64,000 bases of DNA from Salinibius halmophilus. Lineage in GTDB: Bacteria; Pseudomonadota; Gammaproteobacteria; Pseudomonadales; Natronospirillaceae. Shown one piece after another: positions 36,883 through 45,186 of the stretch. The position numbers and the translations under genes were made by a program. The stretch's first letter is position 1. The number at the start of each line of letters is the position of its first letter. The stretch covers positions 244,516-308,515 of the forward strand of contig NZ_QPEP01000002.1 of NCBI RefSeq assembly GCF_003577475.1, read 5' to 3'. The notes under the pieces are model-generated. The model was not told the origin of the DNA. It was given only the letters and a program-made list of their open reading frames with translations, and made no database searches.

Positions 36883-37742
36883 AAAAATTAATACTATTGA
36901 GCACCTTGCTAGCTGGCACCGCTAGCGCGATGACCGCCACGGAAATCATGAAAAAAGTTGATGACCAGTCGGCGCAAACGATGGAATCATCGTTTGTGCA
37001 AATGACCCTCACCAGCTGCAAGTTTGGTTTAAGTAATGGCAGTGTGCGCTGCGTAGAACAGCCACGCATTAAAACCCTAGAAACCGTTGGCATGGATCTT
37101 GGCGATTCGACGAGGTCATTAATGATTGTGCGCCAGCCTGCCTCGGAGCAAGGCATTGGCATGCTGAGTTATAACTATGACGACACCAGTAAAACAGATG
37201 AAACCTGGTTGTATCTGTCGGCACTCGACAAAGTTAAGCGCATTGCAACGGGGTCTGGTAGCGACGATGAGCCTGCTAGCATTTTTGGCAGCGAATTCAC
37301 CACCGAAGACCAAGAAACCGGCAATATTGATGAGTACAACTACCGCATTGTTGAAGAAACCAACTTCCAAGGCCGTGCGGCATGGGTGATTGAATCGATT
37401 GCCAAACCCGAGTTTGCTGCCAGCAGCAACTATGACAAAGAACTGCTTTGGATCGACAAAGAACGCTTTATTGTGATGAAAGGCTCGGCATTTCGTGATG
37501 ACAATGAAGTGAAGCGCTTTCAAATGGCGAGCATTGAACAGGTAGATGGTGTTTGGATGGCGCGCTCGATCACTGTGCTGAACCTAGTGGCCAACCGCTT
37601 ATCCAATATGAAGCTAGATGCTATTGCCCCCGGCATTGATGCCGATGCTCAGTTCTTAACTCAGCGCGCATTAACCGATAGAGCCTTTCGCGAGGCGGGC
37701 TTAGATGCATTGCGCCAACAAGCGGAAGGAATTTCTCAATGA
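36879..37742 (+). CDS. LolA-like outer-membrane lipoprotein-sorting family protein
   Basis: This is a 287-residue protein with a signal peptide (MKKLILLSTLLAGTASA). The central region with LSALDKVKRIA and GSEFTTED, followed by YRIVEETNFQGRAAW, matches the LolA-like family (PF17131) that accompanies MMPL transporters. It is probably a periplasmic carrier of a lipid or lipid-linked ligand between the MMPL pump and the outer membrane. It overlaps both neighbours by 4 bases, so the three genes are co-translated. Confidence 0.82.
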   Translation: MKKLILLSTLLAGTASAMTATEIMKKVDDQSAQTMESSFVQMTLTSCKFGLSNGSVRCVEQPRIKTLETVGMDLGDSTRSLMIVRQPASEQGIGMLSYNYDDTSKTDETWLYLSALDKVKRIATGSGSDDEPASIFGSEFTTEDQETGNIDEYNYRIVEETNFQGRAAWVIESIAKPEFAASSNYDKELLWIDKERFIVMKGSAFRDDNEVKRFQMASIEQVDGVWMARSITVLNLVANRLSNMKLDAIAPGIDADAQFLTQRALTDRAFREAGLDALRQQAEGISQ

Positions 37743-38902
37743 AGCGGTCCACACTGGTAACCTTGGCATTGTGCGCCAGTTTTGGTGCGCACGCCTTGGA
37801 TGATTTTGAGTTCAGCACTGAGGAAGCCTTCGCCGACTTCGATATCGCGCCCGCTGCAAGTGACAGCTTTGATAGTGCCATCTACACGCTTGGTTATCGA
37901 TTTGCTGGCACCAATTTGCCTAGCAACGAGTTCTCGACATTAGCCAACCAAGCTTATCTCGCTTTTGAGCAAGCGCGCGCTGTTGGCGATAACGGTTATT
38001 TCACGATAAATGGCGAAGCCAGTTTAGCCTTTGGTGATAGCCGCCAAGACAACACGCTATTTAGTGCTAATACCCAACTAAGTGAGCTGCATTATGAGCA
38101 TTCGCTGGGCATTGTAAAAACTCGCATAGGGCTGCAAAACATTGCTTGGGGCGAAGTATCAGGCACGCCCGTGCTCGATATTGCTAGCCCTAACAATGCC
38201 GCCAACTACAGCACTAACTTAGCGGCAAGCCGAGTCAGTCAATGGATGCTATCGGCCAATAGCTATTTTACCGAGCAGTTTGAATTGCAGGGCTTTATCA
38301 ACCTAAAACCTGAATACAATGCCCTGCCCGGCGACCCCTTTGCCCAGGCAGAAAAAATTACTGAACAAGAGTTTGGGGTGCGAGCAACCTACCGTTTAGT
38401 CGGTGCCGATATTTCGCTGTATGTTGGCAAGTTCTTCCCTAACCAACCAAGCATGGCCATCGTCAATGGCCAACCAGCAATGTTAAGCCCTGAAGCACAA
38501 TGGCTTGCTGGCAGCAGTGCAAGCATGGCGTTAGGCAGCGTACTATTGGCAGCCGATAGCACCAGTACTTTTGTTGAAGGTACTAACAGCCAAAACGATG
38601 TTGCCATCAGTGTGGAGTATGCAACGAGCTTTATTGGTTCAATTACCGCTGCGACGCACTTAACTATGCAGGACAAGGTTGACCATGCACTGCAATCAAG
38701 TGTTCGTTGGAGTAAATCATTTGTTAACGAAACATTCACCCTCTCTAGCGCACTCACCGCTAGCGACACCGAACTGCAAACCGCATTTGCGGGCGTGCAA
38801 CATAAGTGGCAAGACAGTGCTAATTGGCAACTAGGGGTAGGCGGCAACTTCGCTGATGAGGTTCAGCCATTTGGCTTTTTGGTATTCGAGCAGCAGTTCT
38901 AG
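37739..38902 (+). CDS. DUF1302-like outer-membrane beta-barrel protein
   Basis: The 387-residue protein has a signal peptide (MKRSTLVTLALCASFGAHA) and a mature chain with alternating beta pattern ending in phenylalanine (FEQQF), as in outer-membrane barrels. The segment RIGLQNIAWGEVSGTPVLD resembles the conserved WGxxxGxxVLD region of DUF1302. DUF1302 proteins are often found with MMPL/RND genes and periplasmic partners. It probably acts as the outer-membrane part of the trio. The family match is by eye. Confidence 0.65.
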   Translation: MKRSTLVTLALCASFGAHALDDFEFSTEEAFADFDIAPAASDSFDSAIYTLGYRFAGTNLPSNEFSTLANQAYLAFEQARAVGDNGYFTINGEASLAFGDSRQDNTLFSANTQLSELHYEHSLGIVKTRIGLQNIAWGEVSGTPVLDIASPNNAANYSTNLAASRVSQWMLSANSYFTEQFELQGFINLKPEYNALPGDPFAQAEKITEQEFGVRATYRLVGADISLYVGKFFPNQPSMAIVNGQPAMLSPEAQWLAGSSASMALGSVLLAADSTSTFVEGTNSQNDVAISVEYATSFIGSITAATHLTMQDKVDHALQSSVRWSKSFVNETFTLSSALTASDTELQTAFAGVQHKWQDSANWQLGVGGNFADEVQPFGFLVFEQQF

Positions 38903-38924
38903 CCAGTCAGCTTAAAGGGAACCT

Positions 38925-39269
38925 CTATAAGCAGCGCCAGGACAACTCTGCGCGCTGCAACGCCGTGTGCATAATCAAGCGGTCAATATGCTCTGGCAAG
39001 TCGTGAAAGCCTATGCTCTGCAATAGCTGAATATCTGACAAATAAGGTAACCAAGCACTGCGTTGCTGGAACGCCTTAACTGCTTGATGGCGAAAGCGCA
39101 GCAATTGGCTTAGTGTGAGTTGTTGCCTCGCCACAAGTTGATAGGTTGCGATTGGTGATGGGCCGAGCAGCCTCTCCTCCCAGCGCCGACACATCATCTT
39201 ATCCGCTACAACCTGCAACTCACTGGTTAGCAAATAATCAAATGATGTTTCAAATACATGTGACGACAT
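38925..39269 (-). CDS. hypothetical protein
   Basis: This is a 114-residue soluble, mostly helical protein with no signal peptide (MSSHVFETSFDYLLTSELQ at the start). A weak AGGT ribosome-binding site lies 5 bases before the ATG. It is convergent with the barrel gene and divergent from mscS. I do not recognise it. It is kept as a gene because it fills the interval and has a protein-like composition. Confidence 0.55.
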   Translation of the reverse strand: MSSHVFETSFDYLLTSELQVVADKMMCRRWEERLLGPSPIATYQLVARQQLTLSQLLRFRHQAVKAFQQRSAWLPYLSDIQLLQSIGFHDLPEHIDRLIMHTALQRAELSWRCL

Positions 39270-39420
39270 AACAAACCTGCTTTCAACTCAAAACATAGCA
39301 TTGCTTATGCTGATTTATATCGGCCTCTAGCAAATAGGCTTGAGGTTCAAAAGTCGCAAAAGCTTCACGACTAAATCACAAAACTGATTTACACTGCGCG
39401 CATCCACAGAAGGAGGCAAT

Positions 39421-40233
39421 ATGTTGGAAAATATCGACTATCAGGCAATTATCAATGACATTCTACTCCCTTGGGGTAGCAAAATACTGATGGCGCTAGT
39501 GATCTTTTTTATTGGTCGCTTAGTTGCCAAAGGCATTGTTCGAGTCACCGAAAAGGTACTTGGACGCTCAAAATTAGACACCATGATCATTGGCTTTATC
39601 ACCAGCATTCTCAGTGCAGTACTCATACTGATTGTGATCATAGCTGCCCTTGAGCCATTAGGTGTTGATACCACGTCACTGGTTGCACTCATTGGTGCGG
39701 CAGGTTTAGCCATAGGCTTAGCGCTGCAAGACTCACTAAAGAACTTTGCTGCTGGTTTTATGCTGATTTTGTTCCGTCCATTTAAAGAAGGTGACTTCAT
39801 TGAGGCAGGCGGTGCGACAGGGGTTGCTGAGAAAGTTTCGATTCTTACCACCATTATGCGCACAGTCGACAACCGCGAAATCATAGTGCCAAATGGCAAT
39901 ATCTTCGGTAACAACATCACTAACTTCAGTGCGCGTGATACTCGCCGCGTTGACATGGTGTTTGGCATTGGCTACGACGCTGACTTAAAACTAGCCAAAC
40001 AGCTATTGTGCGAAATGTTAGAAAATGACGAACGAGTGCTGAAAGATCCTGCTTATGTTGTTGCGGTATCTGAACTAGCAGACTCGTCAGTCAACTTTGT
40101 CGTGCGCCCATGGGTGAAATCGAGCGACTACTGGCCGTTTTTCTTTGATATGCAAGAGCAAGTAAAACTTCGCTTCGACGAAGCGGGTGTGTCGATCCCA
40201 TTCCCACAAATGGATGTTCACATTCAGCAGTAA
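39421..40233 (+). CDS. mscS: small-conductance mechanosensitive channel MscS
   Basis: The 270-residue protein has three membrane helices. The pore helix LIGAAGLAIGLALQDSLKNFAAG is Gly/Ala-rich, as in E. coli MscS, and is followed by the FRPFKEGDFIEAGG beta domain and PNGNIFGNNITNFS. It opens on hypo-osmotic shock to release solutes. The ribosome-binding site AGGAGG is strong. Confidence 0.93.
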   Translation: MLENIDYQAIINDILLPWGSKILMALVIFFIGRLVAKGIVRVTEKVLGRSKLDTMIIGFITSILSAVLILIVIIAALEPLGVDTTSLVALIGAAGLAIGLALQDSLKNFAAGFMLILFRPFKEGDFIEAGGATGVAEKVSILTTIMRTVDNREIIVPNGNIFGNNITNFSARDTRRVDMVFGIGYDADLKLAKQLLCEMLENDERVLKDPAYVVAVSELADSSVNFVVRPWVKSSDYWPFFFDMQEQVKLRFDEAGVSIPFPQMDVHIQQ

Positions 40234-40303
40234 GCGTTGCTTTTTTTGCTGCCTTTGGTGACTCTGTGCAATACTGTATGTGCAATCACCATTGGCAGTT
40301 TCC

Positions 40304-41515
40304 ATGACAGAAGAACATATGATCATCGCAGTGCTCGGCGCTGCGCTCATTGCAGCCGTTATCGTCATTGTTTGGCAATGGCAGAAAGCACGCACGGATA
40401 GCCGACACCTATGGCAGCGACTTGAGCAATATGCCCATCAAAATGGCGCCCTCAAACACCAAATTCAACTAACCGAGCAACACCATCAAGAGAAGCTTGC
40501 CCTAGTTGAGCAAAGCAAAAATAAGCTCGCCGAACAGTTAGAAAAACTCGCCCAGCAGCAACAACAGCAAGCCGATCGACAGCTACAGTTCACCCTATCG
40601 CCACTGCAAGAGCAATTGGTTCAATTTCGCCAGCGTGTCGACCTGTTGGACAAACAGAACACCCAAGAACGAGCCTCGCTCGTGGGACATATTCGCCAAC
40701 TCCATGGCCTAAACCAGCAACTTAGCAAAGATGCGCAACTACTGGCCAGCGCCCTACTCGGCAGTCAAAAGCAGCAAGGTGACTGGGGCGAACTAGTGCT
40801 TGCACGGATATTTGAAGCAAGCGGGTTAACGCCTGAGCGCGAATACAGCTTGCAAGCCAGTTTTAAGCAAGATGGCAGGCACCTCCGCCCAGATGCCGTA
40901 ATTTATCTGCCGCAAGGGAAGCAACTCATTGTTGATGCAAAAGTGTCGCTTGCTGCCTGGCATAGGTTTCAATCATCACAAGCCGAGACGGATAGCAAAG
41001 CTTTAGTGCAAGCAGTTCGACAACACATAGATGATTTAGCGAAGAAGGACTATAGCCAGATTGAATCGATTAACGCGCCCGATTATGTATTATTATTTTT
41101 CGCCATCGAGCCCGCTTTGCACCATGCGCTCAGCCAAGACCCTACCCTCTTTGATTACGCCGCTAGTAAACGAGTGCTGTTAACCAGTGCTAGCAGCTTA
41201 ATGGTTAACTTAAAAACCGCTGCAGCGTTGTGGCAACTGAGCAAACAAAACGACAACGCCCAGCACATTGTGCAACGTGCTAACAAACTCTATGACAAAC
41301 TAAGAAACTTTGTTGAGCACTTACAACGTGTAGGCCAACAGCTAGACAATGCACAATCGGGCTACCAACAAGCCATGCGAACGCTAACAACTGGCCCTGG
41401 AAATGTACTGCAGCAAAGTGAGGATCTACTAAAAATGGGGGTGCGTCCCAAAAAAATGATTGATCACAAAGAAGTTGCTAAGAGCGTGCGAAATTGCGAC
41501 ACAATTCATGAATAA
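40304..41515 (+). CDS. rmuC: DNA recombination protein RmuC
   Basis: The protein is about 403 residues from ATG at 40304; another ATG at 40319 is possible and the start is uncertain. It has an N-terminal membrane helix, a long Gln-rich coiled coil (about residues 30-130), and the RmuC nuclease-like core with GDWGELVLARIFEASGL, RPDAVIYLP and IVDAKVSL. RmuC limits inversions at short inverted repeats and acts at stalled or phage-attacked DNA in E. coli. A terminator follows at 41,643. Confidence 0.92.
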   Translation: MTEEHMIIAVLGAALIAAVIVIVWQWQKARTDSRHLWQRLEQYAHQNGALKHQIQLTEQHHQEKLALVEQSKNKLAEQLEKLAQQQQQQADRQLQFTLSPLQEQLVQFRQRVDLLDKQNTQERASLVGHIRQLHGLNQQLSKDAQLLASALLGSQKQQGDWGELVLARIFEASGLTPEREYSLQASFKQDGRHLRPDAVIYLPQGKQLIVDAKVSLAAWHRFQSSQAETDSKALVQAVRQHIDDLAKKDYSQIESINAPDYVLLFFAIEPALHHALSQDPTLFDYAASKRVLLTSASSLMVNLKTAAALWQLSKQNDNAQHIVQRANKLYDKLRNFVEHLQRVGQQLDNAQSGYQQAMRTLTTGPGNVLQQSEDLLKMGVRPKKMIDHKEVAKSVRNCDTIHE

Positions 41516-41642
41516 AAACTAATCAATCAGATACAATTTTTTACGAAAAGTCAGCCTAGGGTGGCCAACAAGGTTTCGCAAGTGATCGCGAAATGCTGTC
41601 GATTTACCCTTCAGTTCTAATGATTGCTTTTCCCCATTTCAG

Positions 41643-41671
41643 TGCACGCCCAACTAGGCGTGCATTTTTTT
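41643..41671 (+). terminator. terminator downstream of rmuC
   Basis: TGCACGCC pairs perfectly with GGCGTGCA around a six-base loop and is followed by seven T. It lies 128 bases after the rmuC stop, so either rmuC has a long 3' end or a small RNA ends here. Confidence 0.9.
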
Positions 41672-41758
41672 GCCTATCTCAGTGGGTAAAAAGTACCATC
41701 CTAATGGTTAGCATTAAGAATATATTTCTTAGTTTTCAATATTTTCTTAACTTTTTTC

Positions 41759-41786
41759 TTGCAATCAATTGATCACTCCCTATACT
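41759..41786 (+). promoter_or_regulatory. sigma70-type promoter of the DUF1127 leader
   Basis: TTGCAA (-35, 41759-41764) and TATACT (-10, 41781-41786) are 16 bases apart, after an AT-rich tract. Transcription would start near 41,793, giving a leader of about 235 bases before the DUF1127 start. Confidence 0.75.
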
Positions 41787-41793
41787 GCCCCTC

Positions 41794-41811
41794 GTGCATA
41801 AGGTTATGCAC
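41794..41811 (+). promoter_or_regulatory. 18-bp palindrome at the transcription start
   Basis: GTGCATAA and TTATGCAC are perfect inverted arms around GG, placed at about +1 of the predicted promoter. It could be a repressor operator or a 5'-end stem-loop that stabilises the RNA. Confidence 0.6.
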
Positions 41812-41840
41812 ATATTTCAACCGATAAGGAATACCTATCT

Positions 41841-41924
41841 ATGAAACGCAATTTCTTCCATCAAATGCCCGCTACGTGCTACCGCGCGAATAACGGCATT
41901 GCAATTGCGTTTCGGTTGATCTGA
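41841..41924 (+). CDS. 27-residue mini-ORF, possible leader peptide
   Basis: An ATG at 41841 with AAGGA ten bases upstream opens a frame of 27 codons (MKRNFFHQMPATCYRANNG...) ending TGA at 41924. It precedes a 10-bp hairpin and the DUF1127 gene. It may be a leader peptide or chance; codon composition gives no proof. Confidence 0.3.
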   Translation: MKRNFFHQMPATCYRANNGIAIAFRLI

Positions 41925-41933
41925 TACCCTTAA

Positions 41934-41962
41934 ATCAAACCGTGCGCACTGTACGGTTTGAT
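41934..41962 (+). promoter_or_regulatory. hairpin in the DUF1127 leader
   Basis: ATCAAACCGT and ACGGTTTGAT form a perfect 10-bp stem with a nine-base loop, starting 9 bases after the mini-ORF stop. No U tract follows. Its position suggests control of the downstream gene. Confidence 0.6.
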
Positions 41963-42029
41963 ACAAAATATCTCTATTTCTTATATCTTTCCTAGTGTGC
42001 ACGGTCTCTTAATTATTTGGAGACTTATT

Positions 42030-42257
42030 ATGTTGGCACGTTTAACTATTACAACTTCTCGTTTTAGCACGCAACTGCGTACTACTTTGTCACGTGTGCA
42101 AACTCATCTTGCAGAACAACGTGAAGTGCGTCGCGAGCGTCGTTTGCTGGCTGAACTAAGAAATTCTATTCCGCCGCAACTGCATCAAGATATAGGCTTG
42201 AGCGATGTACGCCGAACTAGTGATATAGAGTCGTTATCGCAACGACTTAGGCGGTAA
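42030..42257 (+). CDS. DUF1127 (YjiS-like) small protein
   Basis: The protein is 75 residues from ATG at 42030 with GGAG seven bases upstream; a longer frame from 41958 would run through the leader hairpin and is rejected. It is very basic, and the C-terminal LLAELRNSIPPQLHQDIGLS fits the DUF1127 pattern (LxxLxxxxLxDIGLS). Small DUF1127 proteins have been linked to RNA binding and phosphate or carbon control in alphaproteobacteria; the role here is unknown. Confidence 0.8.
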   Translation: MLARLTITTSRFSTQLRTTLSRVQTHLAEQREVRRERRLLAELRNSIPPQLHQDIGLSDVRRTSDIESLSQRLRR

Positions 42258-42263
42258 TACAAG

Positions 42264-42279
42264 GGGGCGCAAGCCCCCA
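42264..42279. terminator. bidirectional hairpin between DUF1127 gene and ynjF
   Basis: GGGGGC and GCCCCC enclose a GCAA loop between two convergent genes. The downstream T content is low on both strands (TTGTATT on the minus strand), so termination may be partial. Confidence 0.6.
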
Positions 42280-42283
42280 CCCC

Positions 42284-42904
42284 TTAATCCTCGACGGGGA
42301 GGGAACTAAGTTGTTTATACCCGTACACAATGCGCAGTGCTGCACCCATAAAACAGATGATGGCAAACAGCACTGCCAACTGTGGAAATAGCTGAGGCCA
42401 GAGGCAAAACGCAATAAAAAAAGCAATTGTCTCTGTCCCTTCAGCTAACCCACCCAAATAATGAATACCCTTATTAGGGTAAACAACAGAACTAATATTC
42501 TGCCGTTCGGCAATAATGGCAAAAGCAAGAAAGCTGATGCCAGTACCAACAAACGACAACATCAAAAGTGCCCCAGCAATCTGGTTATCTGGCGATGCCA
42601 AAATAAAACCAAATATCACCGCTTGATAAAAGATGAAGTCGAGTGTGATATCTAAAAAGGCGCCTGCATCCGTCGCGCCAAATAGTCTTGCTAGTTCACC
42701 ATCTACGCCATCGGCAACTCGATTAAATAGTATGGCAATCAGTGCCAGTTCATACCATTGCCAGGCTAACAAGGGCACGGCAAGCATACCCACCACGAAC
42801 CCAACCACGGTTACCTGGTTGGCATTTACGCCACGCTTAGCAAGCTTATTCGCTAACCAGTGAGCCGGCCGTTTGATCAGTGGCAACATATAACGATCAA
42901 GCAT
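42284..42904 (-). CDS. ynjF: CDP-alcohol phosphatidyltransferase, YnjF-like
   Basis: This 206-residue membrane protein has about six helices and the complete CDP-alcohol phosphotransferase motif: DGVDGELAR, then G, D and D in AGAFLDITLDF. Such enzymes transfer a phospho-alcohol head group from a CDP-linked donor. It overlaps ynjD by 8 bases and is the last gene of the ynjBCD operon. The substrate is unknown, as for E. coli YnjF. Confidence 0.85.
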   Translation of the reverse strand: MLDRYMLPLIKRPAHWLANKLAKRGVNANQVTVVGFVVGMLAVPLLAWQWYELALIAILFNRVADGVDGELARLFGATDAGAFLDITLDFIFYQAVIFGFILASPDNQIAGALLMLSFVGTGISFLAFAIIAERQNISSVVYPNKGIHYLGGLAEGTETIAFFIAFCLWPQLFPQLAVLFAIICFMGAALRIVYGYKQLSSLPVED

Positions 42905-43544
42905 GGTGCCAATCTCCTTTGTCTAATTGCCAACAACGTAATCCCGCTACATCTTGCGGGTCATGACTTACCAGCAACGCCGGTAATGAGCGCTCGGCCA
43001 GAACCGAGAAACACCAATGGCGAAAGTCTCTCCGTAACTGCTGATCTAGCTTCGAGAATGGCTCATCGAGTAACACAGCCTTTGGTTGTGCCATTAACAT
43101 TCTAAGTACCGCAACGCGCTGGCGTTGCCCGCCCGACAACTGGCTAGGCAAGTGCTTCTCTAGGCCCAACAATCCAGCTTCAGACAAATACTGAGTAATC
43201 TGAGCTTGGCCATCTTGGCGATTCATCGACTTGGGCTGAGCAAACTTGAGGTTTTGCCACACTGTCATGTGCGGGAACAACCAATCATCTTGGGCAACTA
43301 ACCCTATACCCCGATGCTCGGTATTTAGTTTGCCTATATCTACGCCATCCAATAACACACTGCCTTCGCCGGTGATATCTGCCGGGAGCATACCAAGAAT
43401 ATGATTCAGCAAGGTCGATTTCCCCACGCCAGAGGGACCCATGACCGCAACCACTTCGCTAGCAGCAACAGTTAGTGATACGGCAGAAAACAACGCTTGC
43501 TCGCCAATTCGAGTGGTCACATTTTGTAATTCAAGGCTATGCAC
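42897..43544 (-). CDS. ynjD: ABC transporter ATP-binding protein YnjD
   Basis: The 215-residue ATPase has Walker A GPSGVGKSTLL, Q-loop LVAQDDWLFP, signature LSGGQRQRV, Walker B AVLLDEPFSKLD and switch His (LVSHDP). It powers the YnjC permease. It overlaps both neighbours by 8 bases. Confidence 0.92.
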   Translation of the reverse strand: MHSLELQNVTTRIGEQALFSAVSLTVAASEVVAVMGPSGVGKSTLLNHILGMLPADITGEGSVLLDGVDIGKLNTEHRGIGLVAQDDWLFPHMTVWQNLKFAQPKSMNRQDGQAQITQYLSEAGLLGLEKHLPSQLSGGQRQRVAVLRMLMAQPKAVLLDEPFSKLDQQLRRDFRHWCFSVLAERSLPALLVSHDPQDVAGLRCWQLDKGDWHHA

Positions 43545-45186
43545 GTTGCCACCTACTTCGCCAATGGCTTACCCAAGCCATTACTAAAAAAACTAAAAAC
43601 GGCAACAGCCATTGCAGCAGGGCAAACACCGCAATTAAACGTCGATCACCGCCGCCAGCTGCCGATACGGTTAGTGTGGTAATGGTTTCTATGCGCCCAG
43701 CCGATGCATACAAGGTGGCAAGATACTGCGCCACGGATACCGAAAACCCAACGGCAAAAACGCTAGCAAATGCTGGCGCTAATAGCGGCCACTTTACCCG
43801 CCATAGCGCGCGCCAACGCGATTTAGATAACAGCAATGCATGCTGCTCATATTGCAGATTGAGTGACAAATAAGCTCGTTCAAGCAGCAAATAGCTATAG
43901 GGCAATACAAACAACAAGTGCAAGGTAATGGCAGCACCATAGCCATAGCCAATACCAATCCTTGCTAGCATGCCAGGTACAAAAAATAAAAACCCAACTT
44001 GTGGAAGGATAAGGGGAACAAACAGCAATGGTCGTTGCCAACGCTTTAGTTGCCCGACCCCTTCTAGCAGCCCAATCACCAGCACTAGGGCTAGGGTAGC
44101 ACTGGCAACCCCCACCACTAGCGTGTCAACCAGCGCCGGCCACCAGTCGCTGCTTGTGCGCAGCCAGCTGCGCAGTTGCCACTGCTCTGGCCATAAATCT
44201 GGAAAGCGCCAGCGCCGAGCAAATGCCCAGAACAGCAACCAAGCAGCCCCTAATAACCAGGCTGTTAATAGTAGGATACTGCTTAACTTGGCTAACCAAG
44301 CAAAACCAAACGTTTGGCGTGGCCATTGTCTTGTCATACAGATAGCAATGATCAACTTTTCGATGCCCCACCATAACGCACAGGCGAGCATGATCATTAG
44401 CGTCAGCCAGATGCCTCCTGCTGCGGCGACCAGGCGCATGGTTAAATCTGGATCAACAAACCATTGATGCACCATAACGGCCAGTGTTGGTGGCAAACTT
44501 GGCCCGGTGATTAACGCAACATCAACGACCCCCAGGTTGTAGGCCAACACCACCATTATTGGCCAGCGCAGCACAGGTAGTAGCTGTGGCACAACAACCG
44601 GCCAGAATGCTTGCGGTTCACCATACCCTAGCAGCCTAGCCTGGCGCAGCAGCGGTGCTAAGTTCAGTGTACGAAACGCCGCGAGTGCCATCAGCAACAA
44701 AAAGGGTACTTCTCGCAGAGCTAGGGTAAGGGCTAACGACAAACCATATGGGTCTTGTGTTAGCGCTATTTGTGGCGGCAGCTGCTCGCCCGACCCAAGC
44801 GCCCATATGCGTGCAGGCCACCCCGTTGCGGCCAGTAAAGCAAATAAACCAAGGGCATAGGCGGCATGCGGTACCGCTAACATGGCCGATAGCCAGCGTG
44901 ATAACAGGGCAAACCTTTGCTGGGCAAAACCATATTGCAGCAACAACGCCGCGATAAATAAGCTTGCCAAGGTTGCAAGCCAGCCAGACCACCAAGTTAG
45001 ACCGCTTGCCGCCCAAAAACTTGGTTGGATGAATAGCTGCTGCCAGATATGCCATCCAAGTTGCTGCTGATTCAGCACCGGCAACCAGCCAAATGCTGGC
45101 AATAGCGTTAACACAACCCCGGAGATAATAGGCAGCAAAAACGCTGCCCAAAAGAGGCTAGAAAATAGCCGTGCAGGCACGTTCAT
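43537..45186 (-). CDS. ynjC: ABC transporter permease YnjC (fused two-domain)
   Basis: The 549-residue protein contains two permease halves of the thiamine/iron/sulfate type in one chain, with about twelve helices. EAA-like loops are seen around residues 180-200 and 470-490. The fusion is typical of YnjC. It forms the inner-membrane channel of the importer and overlaps ynjB by 4 and ynjD by 8 bases. Substrate unknown. Confidence 0.88.
   Translation of the reverse strand: MNVPARLFSSLFWAAFLLPIISGVVLTLLPAFGWLPVLNQQQLGWHIWQQLFIQPSFWAASGLTWWSGWLATLASLFIAALLLQYGFAQQRFALLSRWLSAMLAVPHAAYALGLFALLAATGWPARIWALGSGEQLPPQIALTQDPYGLSLALTLALREVPFLLLMALAAFRTLNLAPLLRQARLLGYGEPQAFWPVVVPQLLPVLRWPIMVVLAYNLGVVDVALITGPSLPPTLAVMVHQWFVDPDLTMRLVAAAGGIWLTLMIMLACALWWGIEKLIIAICMTRQWPRQTFGFAWLAKLSSILLLTAWLLGAAWLLFWAFARRWRFPDLWPEQWQLRSWLRTSSDWWPALVDTLVVGVASATLALVLVIGLLEGVGQLKRWQRPLLFVPLILPQVGFLFFVPGMLARIGIGYGYGAAITLHLLFVLPYSYLLLERAYLSLNLQYEQHALLLSKSRWRALWRVKWPLLAPAFASVFAVGFSVSVAQYLATLYASAGRIETITTLTVSAAGGGDRRLIAVFALLQWLLPFLVFLVMAWVSHWRSRWQRA

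Larger units (their letters stand above)
41516..42029 (+). other. long intergenic region between rmuC and the DUF1127 gene
   Basis: This 514-base stretch holds no large gene. In order it carries an unexplained 125 bases with a small hairpin (TTTCGC/GCGAAA), the rmuC terminator, an AT-rich tract, a promoter, a palindrome at the predicted transcription start, a 27-codon mini-ORF and a 10-bp hairpin. The last four are listed separately. Confidence 0.8.

Noticed and set aside
41516-41642. Possible small RNA between rmuC and its terminator
   Set aside because: A small hairpin and a good terminator exist, but I could not find a promoter; the stretch may simply be the rmuC 3' end.
41958-42030. Longer start for the DUF1127 protein
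   Set aside because: The extension begins within the leader hairpin, adds a hydrophobic stretch not found in the family, and lacks a ribosome-binding site, unlike the ATG at 42030.
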